Assembly: GCA_016219545.1 (NCBI GenBank)
Contig: JACRMH010000003.1
Location: 1 to 64,000 of the forward strand
Source: Chloroflexota bacterium
GTDB lineage: Bacteria; Chloroflexota; Anaerolineae; Anaerolineales; Villigracilaceae
Direction: 5' to 3'
DNA: 64,000 bases
In this document: positions 24,875-32,899 of the stretch, in pieces
Layout of the letters: the number at the start of each line of letters is the position of its first letter
How positions within the stretch are numbered: the first letter of the stretch is position 1
Notes under the pieces: model-generated
Told to the model about the DNA's origin: nothing
The model's database searches: none
What the model saw: only the letters and a program-made list of their open reading frames with translations
Program-made: the position numbers and the translations under genes

Positions 24875-26938
24875 TCAATCTGCTGCGCTGGGTTGATTCG
24901 CATTTCGGGTAACGCTGCGCCGTGAAGTTTCCTCGGCCGGGTCGCGGTCTGGCCATGCTGTAAAAATAATGCCGAGCAGGAAGAGCACGCTTCCGAGCCA
25001 CAGCCAATTGACCAGCGGATTAACAAATATCTTGAAGGTTGCCGCAGTGCTGGATATGGGCTGCCAGTCTACAAGCAATATATATAAGTCATCCTGCAAA
25101 TTGGAGTAGACCCCGGGGATGGACATGGGCTGTCCGCTAAAGTACATATCTTTTCTGGGATGCAGGTCGATAATGTATTGATCGCCTTTATAAACTTGAA
25201 TGGTGGCCCGCGTGAAATTCACTTCCAGGTCATTGTTATCCCAAGAGGCTACATCCTTGAACACTAGATTGTATTCCGCGATCTTGGTGGATTCTCCTGC
25301 GGCAAGCGTACCCTGTGTTTCAGTTTGGAACAACTCGATACCGAGAATACCGATAGCCATCAACATCATGCTGATGTGAATGATGTATCCACCATAGCGG
25401 CGGCGGTTGCGTCCCATCAAACGAACGAGGGAGGTAAAGAAACTTTCATTTTGGGCCCTTTGTCTTGCACGCACGCCGCGCCAGAATTCCTGCAAAGTAA
25501 CTGAAAGTACGAGCGCAACCAGGAAGAAGCCGGCCAGCGCAATGTAATTTCTAGTAAAAGTAAAGAACAAGGCCACGGTCACGATACCAGCGAGCACGGC
25601 AGATTTCCACATGGCGCGTCCGAGGGTTTTCACCGTTGAATTGCCCCATGCAGAAAGAGGGGCGACTCCCATTAGGAACATCAATGATGCGAAGATCGGA
25701 GCGGTAGCGCGTTCATAGAACGGCGGACCAACGGTCACTTTTTGACCGGTGAGTAATTCAGAGACAAGCGGGAAGATCACACCTACGAAGCAGATCACGA
25801 GCACGCTTATGAAGAGCAGGTTGTTCAGCAGGAACAAGGCTTCTCGCGAAAGCATGGACTTCATCTCTGTTTCGCCGCGCAAAGTAGGCCAGCGATAGAT
25901 CACCAAGGCAATGGAGCCGATCAACGTGGCAGATACATATCCCATAAAGAGCGGACCGATCGGGCTGTTTGCAAAAGCATGGACAGACGAAAGAACGCCT
26001 GAGCGGGTTAAGAACGTCCCGAAGATGACAAGCTCATAGGTCATGATGACGAGGACCATATTCCAGTGTTTGAGCAAGCCACGCTTTTCCTGGATCATGA
26101 CGGAGTGTAGAAATGCTGTGCCCGTCAACCACGGCATGAAGGCCGCGATCTCAACCGGGTCCCAGCCCCAATAACCACCCCAGCCCAATACGTCATAGGC
26201 CCAGCGTCCGCCGAGCACAAGTCCGGCTGAAAGGAAGAGCCAGGCCCATAAAGACCAGCGGCGGGTGAGACGGATCCAGCGGTCATCGGTGCGGCCGGTG
26301 ATGAGGGCGGCCATGGCAAAAGCGTAGGGGATCACGTAAGAGACAAAGCCAAGATAAAGCATGGGCGGGTGGATGATCATGCCCGGGTGACGCAGGAGCG
26401 GGTTCAGTCCGTTGCCATCTCCCGGCGTGAAGAGAGTCGCAAGCGCCGGTTGGAACATGTGCGGTTCAACATTTCCGTTAACCAGCCAGTAGCGCGTAAA
26501 TGGATTTTCGTAGAAAACCACCATGCCAAGGAAAAAGACGAGTGTGACCGAGCAGATCACAACCACCCATGGCAGGAACTCAACATCACGGTCCCATTTG
26601 CGGAGCGTGACTGCCGATGCGAATGCAGACAAAAGCCATGACCAGAATAAAAGTGATCCGGCCTGCCCGCCCCACCAGGCCGTGACTTTGAGGTAGGTCG
26701 GCATACTGCGGCTGGTCACATCGTAAACGAAGGCGACTTCAAAATGGTTATTGACCAGCAAATAGATCAAGACCGCGGCCGAGAGTGTGAGAAGCGGGAA
26801 GGTCAGCAACATGCCGCGTCTTGCGCTTTCCACCATCGAGGGTGATTTTTTGGTCGCTCCGTAGATCGCCGCAACAATACTGTAGATCGCGACGAGGAAG
26901 CTTAAAATTGCTATACCAAATCCAAATTCTGGGATCAT
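24875..26938 (-). CDS. ccmF: Heme lyase CcmF
   Basis: 687 residues, about 14-15 membrane segments. WWD domain GWGGYWGWDPVEIAAFMPWL near residues 255-275, and heme-ligand histidines in 'RHPGMIIHPPMLYLG', 'FLHSVMIQEK' and 'GGYIIHISMMLMAIG'. It attaches heme to apocytochrome c with CcmH. Length and features are as in the family. First gene after a possible terminator that separates it from ccmE. Confidence 0.95.
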   Translation of the reverse strand: MIPEFGFGIAILSFLVAIYSIVAAIYGATKKSPSMVESARRGMLLTFPLLTLSAAVLIYLLVNNHFEVAFVYDVTSRSMPTYLKVTAWWGGQAGSLLFWSWLLSAFASAVTLRKWDRDVEFLPWVVVICSVTLVFFLGMVVFYENPFTRYWLVNGNVEPHMFQPALATLFTPGDGNGLNPLLRHPGMIIHPPMLYLGFVSYVIPYAFAMAALITGRTDDRWIRLTRRWSLWAWLFLSAGLVLGGRWAYDVLGWGGYWGWDPVEIAAFMPWLTGTAFLHSVMIQEKRGLLKHWNMVLVIMTYELVIFGTFLTRSGVLSSVHAFANSPIGPLFMGYVSATLIGSIALVIYRWPTLRGETEMKSMLSREALFLLNNLLFISVLVICFVGVIFPLVSELLTGQKVTVGPPFYERATAPIFASLMFLMGVAPLSAWGNSTVKTLGRAMWKSAVLAGIVTVALFFTFTRNYIALAGFFLVALVLSVTLQEFWRGVRARQRAQNESFFTSLVRLMGRNRRRYGGYIIHISMMLMAIGILGIELFQTETQGTLAAGESTKIAEYNLVFKDVASWDNNDLEVNFTRATIQVYKGDQYIIDLHPRKDMYFSGQPMSIPGVYSNLQDDLYILLVDWQPISSTAATFKIFVNPLVNWLWLGSVLFLLGIIFTAWPDRDPAEETSRRSVTRNANQPSAAD

Positions 26939-27006
26939 AATATTTCCTTTTTTTGGTCAAACGCTAAAGGTTTTTCCTTGAGATCTGCCATGCCACTCTG
27001 TCAAAT

Positions 27007-27032
27007 GTAGGTCACGTTGAAACGTGACCTAC
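27007..27032. repeat. 26-nt palindrome, GTAGG/CCTAC class (TCACGTT core)
   Basis: GTAGGTCACGTT, GA, AACGTGACCTAC: perfect 12-bp arms. It lies between ccmF and ccmE; the same family occurs at 40012 (inside a gene) and 58467. Confidence 0.88.
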
Positions 27033-27067
27033 AATGATCATGGCAATATCCAATAAATAAGACAGAA

Positions 27068-27096
27068 AACCTGACGAGGTAATACCCCATCAGGTT
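27068..27096 (-). terminator. Terminator or attenuator after ccmE
   Basis: Read on the minus strand: an AACCTGA...TCAGGTT stem with inner GGT/ACC pairs, followed by TTCTGTCTT. It starts 7 bases after the ccmE stop, so ccmE may be expressed more highly than, or apart from, ccmF and the rest. Confidence 0.6.
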
Positions 27097-27102
27097 GCTT
27101 TA

Positions 27103-27591
27103 TCAGGGAGCTGCTGTTTCTGCTTGATCCGGTACTGCTTCTTGATACTTGGTTGGGCATTTGAGCAGAAGCTCATCGGCGTAAAAGATTCCGTCAGCGC
27201 CGAGTTTGCCGGTCATAATGGCTTGAGCCTCGCCGCGAAGCAGGTCTGGTTTTGGACCGTTGTACACAACCGAGATATGCTGGCGTGTAGGGTCATTTAC
27301 GGCTTCAGCAAGAACCTTCGACAACCCGCCTTGCGCCTCGATCTGGGCATTATCTCCGGAGACATGTGCGATCTCGAATGTGAGGGTCAGCGTATCGGCA
27401 TCATACTTAACCGTGCTGCCTATTACAGCGCCGGAAAGGCGCGCGCTTTGGCCGACAGCATTTTGTCCTTTGGCGAGTATCTCGTCCACGGTCATGAAAT
27501 ATTCGGCGCTGGCCTTTGTTGACGAAACGATGAGATAAACCACCGCCGCCAAGATCAGCAACCCGCCGAGAATGAATTTAGTTCGTTGCAT
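27103..27591 (-). CDS. ccmE: Heme chaperone CcmE, CxxxY variant
   Basis: 162 residues from ATG 27591, with GGAGG nearby; the frame upstream is not coding-like. One anchor helix (FILGGLLILAAVVYLIVSS) and an OB-fold domain ('VGQSARLSGAVIGSTVKYD', 'ISVVYNGPKPDLLRGEAQAIMTGKLGADGIFYADELLLKC'). The heme-binding site is C145-PTK-Y149, where standard CcmE has HxxxY. The Cys form is known from archaea and Desulfovibrio. First gene of the ccm series. Confidence 0.92.
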   Translation of the reverse strand: MQRTKFILGGLLILAAVVYLIVSSTKASAEYFMTVDEILAKGQNAVGQSARLSGAVIGSTVKYDADTLTLTFEIAHVSGDNAQIEAQGGLSKVLAEAVNDPTRQHISVVYNGPKPDLLRGEAQAIMTGKLGADGIFYADELLLKCPTKYQEAVPDQAETAAP

Positions 27592-27690
27592 AGTTCCTCC
27601 GAAAATTCTGAACATCAAAAGTTTATTTACTAATAAACTATAAAAACCTATGTTGATTTTACATACAGACATTAAATCACGCTGAGATTT

Positions 27691-27721
27691 GGGGGCGGAT
27701 GAATGGCACAAAAACGCCCCC
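27691..27721. repeat. GC-rich hairpin between divergent genes
   Basis: GGGGGCG / CGCCCCC arms around a 17-nt loop, between ccmE (minus) and the zincin gene (plus). No T run on either side; possibly regulatory. Confidence 0.4.
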
Positions 27722-27794
27722 AGATTGTCATATTAGTAAATTCTAATTTTATTTTGGTAATATTGGATTGGAATACTCAAAAGGAGGTCTTTAT

Positions 27795-29174
27795 ATGCGA
27801 ACAAAGCTAGCAATATTCATTATGGTGATCGCGTTGATCGTCGCGCCGGACCGGTCTGTTTTGGCCGATTCACCCGCCAATGTGACTGATGACCAGGTCA
27901 CTTTTTCATTCCCGGATACAGCCACCTTCTCGGCCACACTGACCGCCGACGCGAACATCACTTCCGTTGTGCTGGAATACGGCGACAAGGAGCAGACCTG
28001 CGGCGAAGTCATAGCCAAAGCATTTCCCCAATTCACACCGGATAAAACTGTCAACGTGGAATGGACATGGGACATGCGCCAGAGTGGTTCGATCCCGCCG
28101 GGTTCTGCCATGTGGTGGCACTGGCGATATACCGACGAGAACGGCAAGGAATATGTCAGTGATATACAAAACGCCACCTGGCTCGATAACACCCACAAGT
28201 GGCAGACCATCACCAGCGACTACTTGCGTCTGCATTGGTACAAAGGCGATCAGGCATTTGCACAAGACCTTCTGAATGCTGGCAAGGAGAGCCTATCGCG
28301 CAATGAGAAACAAGCCGGGCTCAAACCAGATGCCCCGATTGACATTTACATTTACGCCAGCTATCAAGACCTGCGCGATTCGATTTTATACGAGCCCGCA
28401 TGGACAGGCGGCACGGCCTACGCCGAACACAACATCGTCATTGTGGGACTCTCTCAGGGCAACACGACATACGACCGCAACGTGGTCATTCACGAATTGA
28501 CACACGTATTGATCGGTCACTTCACGTTTTCGTGTTTGAACGATCTGCCCTCATGGCTGGAGGAAGGTCTCGCCGTTTATAGTGAAGGCGCGTTGGACCC
28601 TGAATCTCAAAAGCAATTCGACCAAGCCATCAAAGATAACAGTCTGCTTTCAGTCCGCTCGCTGAGCAGCGGCTTCTCGGAAGAATACGGCAAAGCGACC
28701 TTATCCTACAGCGAATCATACAGCATTGTTAAATTTCTTACTGAAACATACGGGCAGGATAAAATGACCCAACTGCTCGCATCCCTGCGCGATGGGAATG
28801 CAACTGAGCCTGCGCTCATCAGCGTTTATGGGTTTGACCTGGACGGACTCGAAGATGGATGGAGACAGGCGATCGGGGCCGCGCCGCGAGCTGTTACTGC
28901 TCAAGCGACAGCCATCCCCACTGCGACCTATGTGCCCACCATCGTGCCCGTTTCAGGTGCGCCTCTGGCAGTGACGCCGACTCCCTATGCGATCCCCACT
29001 TCCACAACCGGCGGAGAACCACAAACCTCCACGCCAAACGTTCCACCACTTGCGTTGACATTGCTGCTGCTTGGCTGTTGTTGTTTTCTGATATTGATCA
29101 TCGGCATCTTGGTGATCGGCATCGTTGTCCGTTCACAGAATCAAAAGGCGAGGAAGAATGATCAAGCATCGTAA
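27795..29174 (+). CDS. Secreted, membrane-anchored zinc metallopeptidase-like protein (peptidase MA type)
   Basis: 459 residues from ATG 27795, with AAGGAGG eight bases upstream. Signal peptide (LAIFIMVIALIVAPDRSVLA), an N-terminal beta domain (about 25-140), then a zincin domain: 'NVVIHELTHVLIGH' with HExxH at H233 and the downstream third ligand region 'LPSWLEEGLAVYSEGAL'. A Thr/Pro linker leads to one C-terminal membrane helix (LALTLLLLGCCCFLILIIGILVIGIVV) and a basic tail. It should face the outside. Its substrate is unknown. The 3' end overlaps the next gene by 17 nt, so the two are co-translated. Confidence 0.85.
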   Translation: MRTKLAIFIMVIALIVAPDRSVLADSPANVTDDQVTFSFPDTATFSATLTADANITSVVLEYGDKEQTCGEVIAKAFPQFTPDKTVNVEWTWDMRQSGSIPPGSAMWWHWRYTDENGKEYVSDIQNATWLDNTHKWQTITSDYLRLHWYKGDQAFAQDLLNAGKESLSRNEKQAGLKPDAPIDIYIYASYQDLRDSILYEPAWTGGTAYAEHNIVIVGLSQGNTTYDRNVVIHELTHVLIGHFTFSCLNDLPSWLEEGLAVYSEGALDPESQKQFDQAIKDNSLLSVRSLSSGFSEEYGKATLSYSESYSIVKFLTETYGQDKMTQLLASLRDGNATEPALISVYGFDLDGLEDGWRQAIGAAPRAVTAQATAIPTATYVPTIVPVSGAPLAVTPTPYAIPTSTTGGEPQTSTPNVPPLALTLLLLGCCCFLILIIGILVIGIVVRSQNQKARKNDQAS

Positions 29175-30750
29175 GCTACTCTCAAGTTTGTTTTTTGGAT
29201 TCCTGATCGCGGCCTTCATTTCCGCCAGCGCGCGTCCGGCCCCGGCGTGGCAAACTGATGTTCCGCTGAATCAGTCCCTCGTTTTGTCAGGAGGCGAGTC
29301 TACCAATCCGCGTGAATATGATCCCGCCACCACACATGGCTCAGGCGATAAACTCGTCTACAGCGGACTGGTCTCGTTCGACCCGAATTTAAATCTCACG
29401 CCCGATCTTGCAGAAACATGGGATGTGAGCAATGGCACAGTTTATACATTCCATTTGCGCGCCAATGCAAAATTCCACGATGACCGCGCAGTGACTGCAC
29501 AGGATATCGTCTATTCATGGGAACGTGCCGTTAACCCGGCAACCGCATCAGATACAGCGCTGACCTATCTCAGCGATATTGTCGGCGTGAATGAAATGGC
29601 CGCGGGACAAACTGATCACATCAGCGGGTTGCTGGTCATTGACGATCTCACCCTGCAAGTGACGATAGATGCGCCCAAGCCTTATTTCATTTTGAAGCTC
29701 ACGTATCCAACCGCTTTCATCGTGGATAAAAACAACGTTGAACAAGGCGGCGATTGGTATAAACACCCAAACGGCACGGGTCCTTACAAGCTTACCGAAT
29801 GGACAAGTTTCAAACGCATTGTCTACGAAGCGAATCAGGACTTTTATCTTGGCGCACCTTCTATTAAATACGTAGTCTTGAACTTATATGCAGGCGACCC
29901 CCAGCGTTTATACGAATCAGGCGATGTGGATCTTGCCGGAACGTATTCCATCGAACGCTTCAGTGACCCGGCAGAACCGCTTCACAACCAACTCATCAGC
30001 GGAGTGAATCTTTGCACGAGCTACGTGACCTTTGATACCACCCGCCCGCCCTTCGATGATGTCAACGTCCGCAAGGCTTTCAGCATGGCCTTCAACCGCC
30101 AGCAATTTATTGAAGTGGTCATGGGCGGACATGCCCTGCCCGCCGTTGGGATCTATCCGCCCGGTTTGCCCGGCTTTAGTTATTCATTGCAGGGTTTGCC
30201 CTATGACCCCGCACAGGCGCGTGAATTATTGAAGCAATCCAAATATGGAAGCGCGGAAGCATTGCCCCCCATCGTTTACACCGACATCGGCATTGGCAGC
30301 AGCGTCAATTTGGATGTAGCCGCGATGGCCGAGATGTGGCAGAAGAATCTTGGGGTGACCATTACCGTGGAAAACCTTGAACCCAATTTTGCTTACGAGC
30401 AGATCTACGCCGGCAATCACGGTCAACTTTTAGGGAGCGGCTGGTGCGCCGATTATCCCGACCCTGAAAATTTCGCCGACATCCTTTTCCATACCGGTTC
30501 ATCTCAAAACAACGGCGGATATTCCAACCCTGCGCTGGATGCCATTCTTGAACAGGCGCGCGTCGAGCAGGATGTGACCAAGCGCATTGCCTTGTATCAG
30601 CAAGCCGAGCAAATGATCGTGGACGATGCCCCCGTGCTTTTCACCACGCACTCGTTATCGTATCAACTCGTGAAGCCTTATATTAAAGGTTATGTCTTCA
30701 CGCCCTTTGATATTCCAATTGAAAGATATATGTGGCTGGATGGTAAATAA
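29158..30750 (+). CDS. Oligopeptide/dipeptide ABC substrate-binding protein (SBP_bac_5)
   Basis: 530 residues. ATG 29158 sits inside the end of the zincin gene, with GAGGAAG before it. Signal peptide (LLSSLFFGFLIAAFISASARPAPA), then the family marks: 'YDPATTHGSGDKLVYSGLVSFDPNLNLTPDLAETWDVS', 'FHLRANAKFHDDRAVTAQDIVYSWERAVNP', 'NGTGPYKLTEW', 'FDTTRPPFDDVNVRKAFSMAFNRQ'. No Cys lipobox is seen. No permease or ATPase lies beside it, so it may serve a transporter encoded elsewhere, or work with the zincin on peptides. Confidence 0.92.
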   Translation: MIKHRKLLSSLFFGFLIAAFISASARPAPAWQTDVPLNQSLVLSGGESTNPREYDPATTHGSGDKLVYSGLVSFDPNLNLTPDLAETWDVSNGTVYTFHLRANAKFHDDRAVTAQDIVYSWERAVNPATASDTALTYLSDIVGVNEMAAGQTDHISGLLVIDDLTLQVTIDAPKPYFILKLTYPTAFIVDKNNVEQGGDWYKHPNGTGPYKLTEWTSFKRIVYEANQDFYLGAPSIKYVVLNLYAGDPQRLYESGDVDLAGTYSIERFSDPAEPLHNQLISGVNLCTSYVTFDTTRPPFDDVNVRKAFSMAFNRQQFIEVVMGGHALPAVGIYPPGLPGFSYSLQGLPYDPAQARELLKQSKYGSAEALPPIVYTDIGIGSSVNLDVAAMAEMWQKNLGVTITVENLEPNFAYEQIYAGNHGQLLGSGWCADYPDPENFADILFHTGSSQNNGGYSNPALDAILEQARVEQDVTKRIALYQQAEQMIVDDAPVLFTTHSLSYQLVKPYIKGYVFTPFDIPIERYMWLDGK

Positions 30751-30763
30751 ACGGTGGACGATA

Positions 30764-30814
30764 GACCATAGACAATGGACGGTAAAAACGGTCTGCCGTC
30801 CATTGTCTATGGTC
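30764..30814. repeat. 'ACCATAGACAATGGACGG' palindrome
   Basis: Arms GACCATAGACAATGGACGG and its complement (19 bp), 13-nt loop. It overlaps the stop codon of the minus-strand LysM gene, whose last codons Arg-Pro-stop lie in the right arm. Confidence 0.85.
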
Positions 30815-31727
30815 GGGCTTCTATGAAAAACTCCACCGAATCAATTGCCGAAGCGAGGCTGGATACTGAAAAACTGAAAGAGAGATTCCCCGCAGGTTGA
30901 AGCGCTCCGCCTTCCCAACGCCTCAAGCCAACCACAACGCCGTCTTTATCATAAGCCACAGCCGCGACCCAAACCTGGGTTGCGGCTTTTGATTCTGCTG
31001 GCATGGTGATGAGTCCGCTGACTTGGGCGGTACGTCCGCTTGCATTGATCTGAGCAATAGAGTTTTGGATGACTGCCGGAAGATAATATTGATTATTGAG
31101 TGACAGTTGATTCGCTGTGAGTATTTGAATTTGAACATTCGCAGGAACTTGATCTGGGAAGAAAACATATACCGGCATGGATGAGTTTGGGGGAATAAAG
31201 TCCAATGGCAGGAATGCGGTTTGACTCGCAATCGCTTTACTGCTTTTATCCAGCAATGTGATTTTCGCGGAAACGTTTTCGAGCAGTTCATTGGAATTAT
31301 TCTGAATGAGGGCAAAACACGTCAGCCCGCCATCTGATGAGGGGTGGCAAACTGTCTGGGTGACTGGAGCAGGCGCGGGCGTCGGGGTTGAGGCGTCTGT
31401 CTTCGCGGCGGAAGGGTCCGGGATGAGAAGGGTTGACCCGATGGTCATGCTGTTCGGAGAGACATCCGGGTTGGCCGCTCGAATCTCATTGATCGAAACT
31501 TTAAATCGTTCGGCGAGTCCGCTGAGTGTGTCGCCGGATTTAATGGTGTAAATGAAGGGGGTGGAGGTTGGGATCGGCGTCGTATCCACGACGAGCACAT
31601 TCGGCGTGGAAGTAAGGCTCGGAGTTGATGTGACGTAAGGAATAGGCGAATTTTCGTACACGCCTTGAGCGGGCTGGGCGGCGCAGGCGGAAATGAGAAT
31701 TGTACAGATCAACAAAAGTTTACGCAT
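30807..31727 (-). CDS. LysM-domain lipoprotein
   Basis: 306 residues from MRKLLLICTILISACAAQ (lipobox ISAC). Thr/Pro linker, then a LysM domain (about 65-112: 'FIYTIKSGDTLSGLAERFKVSINEIRAANPD', 'GSTLLIPD') that binds glycan. The C-terminal half has two immunoglobulin-like beta regions ('CFALIQNNSNELLENVSAKITLLDKSSKAIASQTAFLP', 'VWVAAVAYDKDGVVVGLRRWEGG') of the FxLYD type. Probably an envelope protein held at the membrane. Divergent from the aldo/keto reductase gene; the stop is inside a repeat. Confidence 0.85.
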   Translation of the reverse strand: MRKLLLICTILISACAAQPAQGVYENSPIPYVTSTPSLTSTPNVLVVDTTPIPTSTPFIYTIKSGDTLSGLAERFKVSINEIRAANPDVSPNSMTIGSTLLIPDPSAAKTDASTPTPAPAPVTQTVCHPSSDGGLTCFALIQNNSNELLENVSAKITLLDKSSKAIASQTAFLPLDFIPPNSSMPVYVFFPDQVPANVQIQILTANQLSLNNQYYLPAVIQNSIAQINASGRTAQVSGLITMPAESKAATQVWVAAVAYDKDGVVVGLRRWEGGALQPAGNLSFSFSVSSLASAIDSVEFFIEARP

Positions 31728-31735
31728 TCGATGAT

Positions 31736-31741
31736 TATAAT
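31736..31741 (+). promoter_or_regulatory. -10 element before the aldo/keto reductase gene
   Basis: TATAAT at 31736, about 35 bases before ATG 31771 with GGAGG between. No clear -35 at the right spacing, so modest certainty. Confidence 0.4.
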
Positions 31742-31770
31742 AGACGAACAAAACTTTCTTTGGAGGCACA

Positions 31771-32754
31771 ATGAAATATCGTTATCTCGGCAGGACAGGC
31801 ATTCAGGTCAGCGAGTTGTCGTTCGGCTCGTGGGTCACATTCCATAACCAGGCGGGCGTGCAAGCCGCAGTGGATATGATGTCCGCGGCTTATGGTGCGG
31901 GCGTGAATTTTTTCGATAATGCCGAAGTGTACGCGGGTGGCAAATCAGAAACGGTGATGGGGGAAGCGCTCAAACAATTGAGCTGGCGCAGGGGAAGTTA
32001 TTTAATTTCCACAAAATTCTATTGGGGATTGAACAATGGCATCAATGAAAAGAACACTCTTAACCGTAAACGTCTTATCGAAGGTATTAATGGTTCGCTT
32101 GAAAGATTGCAGCTCGATTATGTGGATCTGATCTATTGTCACCGCCCCGACCCGAACACGCCGATTGAAGAAACGGTTTGGGCGATGCACAACATTATCG
32201 AATGGGGCAAAGCCATATATTGGGGTACATCGGAATGGGCGGCTTCCGAGATCACCGAAGCCATTCAGATCGCGGAACGACATCATTTGCATAAGCCTGT
32301 CGTTGAACAGCCTCAATACAACTTGTTCGAGCGCGGACGCATGGAAGGCGACTACCTTCGCTTCTACAAGGAATATGGATACGGTTCCACGATCTGGAGT
32401 CCGCTAGCTTCGGGGCTGCTGACAGGCAAATATAACAAGGGCATCCCCTCTGACAGCCGCGGCGCGCTCAAAGGATATGAATGGTTGAAGGGCAGTCTCA
32501 GCGACGCGAAAAAACTTGCAAAGGTTGCGGCACTCGAACCCATCGCAAAGGAATTGGGCTGCTCGCTTTCACAGCTTGCGCTGGCATGGTGTTTGAAGAA
32601 TCCATTCGTGAGCACGGTCATTACAGGTGCAAGCCGCGTGGAACAAGTCCACGAGAATATGAAGGCGGCAGATGTGGCAGACAAGATCACGCCCGGGATC
32701 ATGGAAAGAATTGACGCGGCCTTTGGCGTAAAAAAGGAAGAAGAGGAAGATTAA
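31771..32754 (+). CDS. Aldo/keto reductase (KvAP-beta/YghZ-like)
   Basis: 327 residues; GGAGG before ATG. '[21 protein letters not shown]' start, catalytic tetrad Asp/Tyr in '[21 protein letters not shown]', Lys in 'LISTKFYW', His in '[21 protein letters not shown]', and NADP-binding '[13 protein letters not shown]' and '[16 protein letters not shown]'. It belongs to the AKR6 group, related to potassium-channel beta subunits and E. coli YghZ. Probably a cytosolic NADPH-dependent reductase of aldehydes. Single gene with its own terminator. Confidence 0.92.
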   Translation: MKYRYLGRTGIQVSELSFGSWVTFHNQAGVQAAVDMMSAAYGAGVNFFDNAEVYAGGKSETVMGEALKQLSWRRGSYLISTKFYWGLNNGINEKNTLNRKRLIEGINGSLERLQLDYVDLIYCHRPDPNTPIEETVWAMHNIIEWGKAIYWGTSEWAASEITEAIQIAERHHLHKPVVEQPQYNLFERGRMEGDYLRFYKEYGYGSTIWSPLASGLLTGKYNKGIPSDSRGALKGYEWLKGSLSDAKKLAKVAALEPIAKELGCSLSQLALAWCLKNPFVSTVITGASRVEQVHENMKAADVADKITPGIMERIDAAFGVKKEEEED

Positions 32755-32759
32755 GTTTC

Positions 32760-32810
32760 ATAACGGGGTGACAGTTGCCGCAAAGTGATTGTCACCTCGT
32801 TATTCTTTTA
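32760..32810 (+). terminator. Terminator after the aldo/keto reductase
   Basis: ATAACGGGGTGACA / TGTCACCTCGTTAT (one G-T pair) with an inner loop, followed by TTCTTTT. Confidence 0.82.
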
Positions 32811-32899
32811 TAAGCCATCCTTATTTATTTGTATTTGCCTTGCGTGACAGAAATAATGTATATCCCTAAACATGGAAATAGAATACAGGAAATAAGCTC

